Source: JACDAN01 sp035265935 (GTDB taxonomy: Bacteria; Actinomycetota; Thermoleophilia; Gaiellales; Gaiellaceae). Taken from it: a stretch of 6,326 bases of DNA. How positions within the stretch are numbered: the stretch's first letter is position 1; each line of letters opens with the position of its first letter. Position numbers and translations under genes: made by a program. Below are positions 4,713 through 6,326 of the stretch, one piece after another. Below the pieces are notes generated by a model. It made no database searches. It was given only the letters and a program-made list of their open reading frames with translations, and had not been told where the DNA came from. The DNA lies in assembly GCA_035265935.1 (NCBI GenBank), contig DATFOC010000123.1:1-6326 (forward strand), in the 5' to 3' direction.

Positions 4713-6326
4713 TCAAAGCGTCAGGAACGGCAAGAAGGTCGTCATGTCGACGACCGCCACTGCGGGCAACTGGTCGTCGGCGCAACGCAGGTTCTTCAGC
4801 TGGTCGTTCAGCGGGCGGTTGAACCAGCGCTCGAAGAGCTGGCGGCGGGAGGTCTCGCGCAGGGCCGCGGCCACCGAGTTCCGCGCGACGCCGACGGGGA
4901 ACGCCCCGAGGGGCATCGTCTGGTCGAGTGCCTTGACCTCGAAGACGCCGTCCGCAGTGCGGATCTTCACCTTTTTGCCGGCCGGCAGGCTGAAGACCTG
5001 CGGCGGAGCGATCGACCCGATCGCGAGGCCCCTGCGGCGCTCGCCGAGCCACCACGCGCGAGGCTTCACCTCGACCATCCGCGCCGGCTGGTCGGAGAAG
5101 TTCTCGTGATACTCGAGGATCTGCTGTCCCGTCGGGCTCGCCGCTCGGAACCTGCGGCCCATCCGCTGCTGGCGGAGCTCGTCGGCGAGGATCCCCCGCG
5201 CGAGGCCCTCCGTCGCGCCCATCCGGGCTAGCGCTTTGCGGTAGGCCGCTCTACTGCCTCGGAACCGCGACCGAATGATCCCCCGGACGGCGGCGAGGAC
5301 ATCCGCGCGCGGGATCTCGACGAGACCGGCGAGCACTGCCTGCGAGTAGGCGGCCGAGAAGGCCGCCCCTCCGTCTCCGATCACCCGCGAGAGCCGGCGG
5401 ACACTGCCGTAGCTGATCGCGTTGCCGGCGACCTCGCACCGCACACCGTGCGGCAACGTGATCTGTCCCTGCGTCAGCGTCTTGTCGAAGTCGGGCCCGG
5501 CGGCCTCGGGGCCGGCGCACAGCCGCGGATCGCGCGTCCAGAGCCAGATGCAGGCGCCGACTTCCTTGTCCGGATCGGCCTGGGCCGTGTTCCGCGCCTG
5601 CCAGCCCCACGACCAGACGGTGCCGATCTGCGCCTCCCGCGCGACCTGCTTCGCAGCGAGCGCCTGGAGTTTGACGTGCTCGAACCAGGCGATCGGCGGC
5701 AGCGACCCGCGGTTCGAGGCCTGGAAGCCGAGCATGATCCCGACCCTGCGCGACGGGATCCCGATGTCCGTGAACGTGCGCACGGCCTCCCGGAATCGGT
5801 TTCTGATCGTCCGGCTCCCCGCCACCGTGCCCTGGCGATGGATCAGGCGGCCCGTGAAGTAGACCTCTTGGACGAGGTCGGCATAGTGCGACGCCTCGCG
5901 CCACCAGTTTCCGGCGTCGCCCTGTGTGTACGGCTTGCTCGAGATGAGGATGAACGGTCGGGCACCGAGCTCGCGAAGGGTCTTCGCGAACACGATGATG
6001 TTGTGCCGGTACTGCGCGTTGTTGGCCGTCCAGGGGGTCGTCGTGTGCGCACCGAAGAGCTCGTTCAGTGCCATCCACGGCCGAGAGCAATCCGCCGACG
6101 CAACGGCCCGGTAGAAGATCCGGTGCGCCCAGTCGACCGTCTCCTGCTCGGTCGTCGGCTTCGCCGGCGTCCCGACACGGCTGTTCATGTACAGGTCGAA
6201 GTAAACGGTCTTCGCGCCGAGCGACCGGAGCTTCGGCGGGTAGATGAAGTTCGAGGCCGCGGCAATGATCCCGGGCCTGGCGAAGCGGTACCAGAAGGGC
6301 ACGGAGCCGTCGGCGAAATCGACCCA
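4713..6326 (-). CDS. Large two-part protein: TIM-barrel-like region plus SurA/PPIase-like C-terminus, 5'-truncated
   Basis: The last 537 codons are visible; the frame is open to the window edge (first visible residues WVDFADGSVPFWYRF), so the start and any signal peptide lie outside. The GTG at 6302 is internal. Numbering from the edge, residues about 10-255 alternate short strands and helices like a (beta/alpha) barrel: AKTVYFDLYMNS, WMALNELFG (Glu89 in an NE motif), ARPFILISSKPYT, VGIMLGFQ and GTVWSWGWQ. The aromatic, Trp-rich strands resemble glycoside-hydrolase-like folds. Residues about 342-390 (ADVLAAVRGIIRSRF ... ARGILADELRQQRM) look like SurA-type N-terminal chaperone helices. The end, including WWLGERRRGLAIGSIAPPQVF and AVVDMTTFLPFL, resembles proteins I have seen annotated as peptidylprolyl isomerase in Thermoleophilia, though no clear parvulin active site is visible. 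A secreted or envelope role is likely; enzymatic activity is unproven. The gene converges on the protease gene, and its promoter is not in the window. Confidence 0.
   Translation of the reverse strand, partial: WVDFADGSVPFWYRFARPGIIAAASNFIYPPKLRSLGAKTVYFDLYMNSRVGTPAKPTTEQETVDWAHRIFYRAVASADCSRPWMALNELFGAHTTTPWTANNAQYRHNIIVFAKTLRELGARPFILISSKPYTQGDAGNWWREASHYADLVQEVYFTGRLIHRQGTVAGSRTIRNRFREAVRTFTDIGIPSRRVGIMLGFQASNRGSLPPIAWFEHVKLQALAAKQVAREAQIGTVWSWGWQARNTAQADPDKEVGACIWLWTRDPRLCAGPEAAGPDFDKTLTQGQITLPHGVRCEVAGNAISYGSVRRLSRVIGDGGAAFSAAYSQAVLAGLVEIPRADVLAAVRGIIRSRFRGSRAAYRKALARMGATEGLARGILADELRQQRMGRRFRAASPTGQQILEYHENFSDQPARMVEVKPRAWWLGERRRGLAIGSIAPPQVFSLPAGKKVKIRTADGVFEVKALDQTMPLGAFPVGVARNSVAAALRETSRRQLFERWFNRPLNDQLKNLRCADDQLPAVAVVDMTTFLPFLTL

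Noticed and set aside
4669..5109. Plus-strand frame after the protease gene
   Set aside because: It starts in the terminator hairpin region, has no ribosome-binding site and is antisense to the large minus-strand gene.
5251..6090. Second minus-strand open frame and plus-strand frames inside the large minus-strand gene
   Set aside because: They overlap a frame with varied, protein-like composition and conserved-looking segments; the alternatives are Arg-rich shadows.

Overview
The window is dense, high-GC bacterial DNA with short gaps and overlapping start/stop codons. The gene content and several sequence details suggest an Actinomycetota relative, possibly a Thermoleophilia-like lineage. 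The clues are a CysA of the short-linker kind I recall from mycobacteria, a GHPxVGA-like secreted S1 protease, and a SurA-like protein of a type I associate with that class. This placement is an inference from recalled sequence patterns, not from a search.

Layout: (1) Positions 1-228 hold the last 75 codons of a sulfate adenylyltransferase (ATP sulfurylase, sat). (2) Positions 229-307 are a compact regulatory gap with a TTGACA promoter element and a 62-base imperfect palindrome that ends directly before the next start codon and contains its Shine-Dalgarno sequence. (3) Positions 308-3819 encode a complete sulfate/thiosulfate ABC transporter in the order binding lipoprotein, CysT permease, CysW permease, CysA ATPase. 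All three internal junctions overlap (8, 4 and 1 bases), so these four genes are almost certainly one translationally coupled operon. (4) Positions 3876-4661 encode a secreted trypsin-fold (S1) serine protease. (5) A perfect 10-bp inverted repeat at 4678-4710 lies between two convergent genes. (6) From 4713 to the right edge on the minus strand runs a large protein, 5'-truncated by the window, with a TIM-barrel-like N-terminal part and a SurA/peptidyl-prolyl-isomerase-like C-terminal part.

Functionally, the left two thirds is an assimilatory sulfate module: the transporter imports sulfate using ATP, and ATP sulfurylase activates it to adenylyl sulfate. The protease and the minus-strand protein are envelope or secreted proteins with no evident link to sulfur metabolism.

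The most interesting signal is the palindrome at 246-307. Read-through RNA from sat would fold it completely and bury the transporter's ribosome-binding site. RNA started at the internal promoter would lack most of the left arm and leave that site open. Its core, CTAATC-N5-GATTAG, also looks like a protein operator. I saw no mobile element, tRNA, rRNA or CRISPR array. (Form note: the original gave no feature confidences; each 0 is a placeholder for a missing value.)
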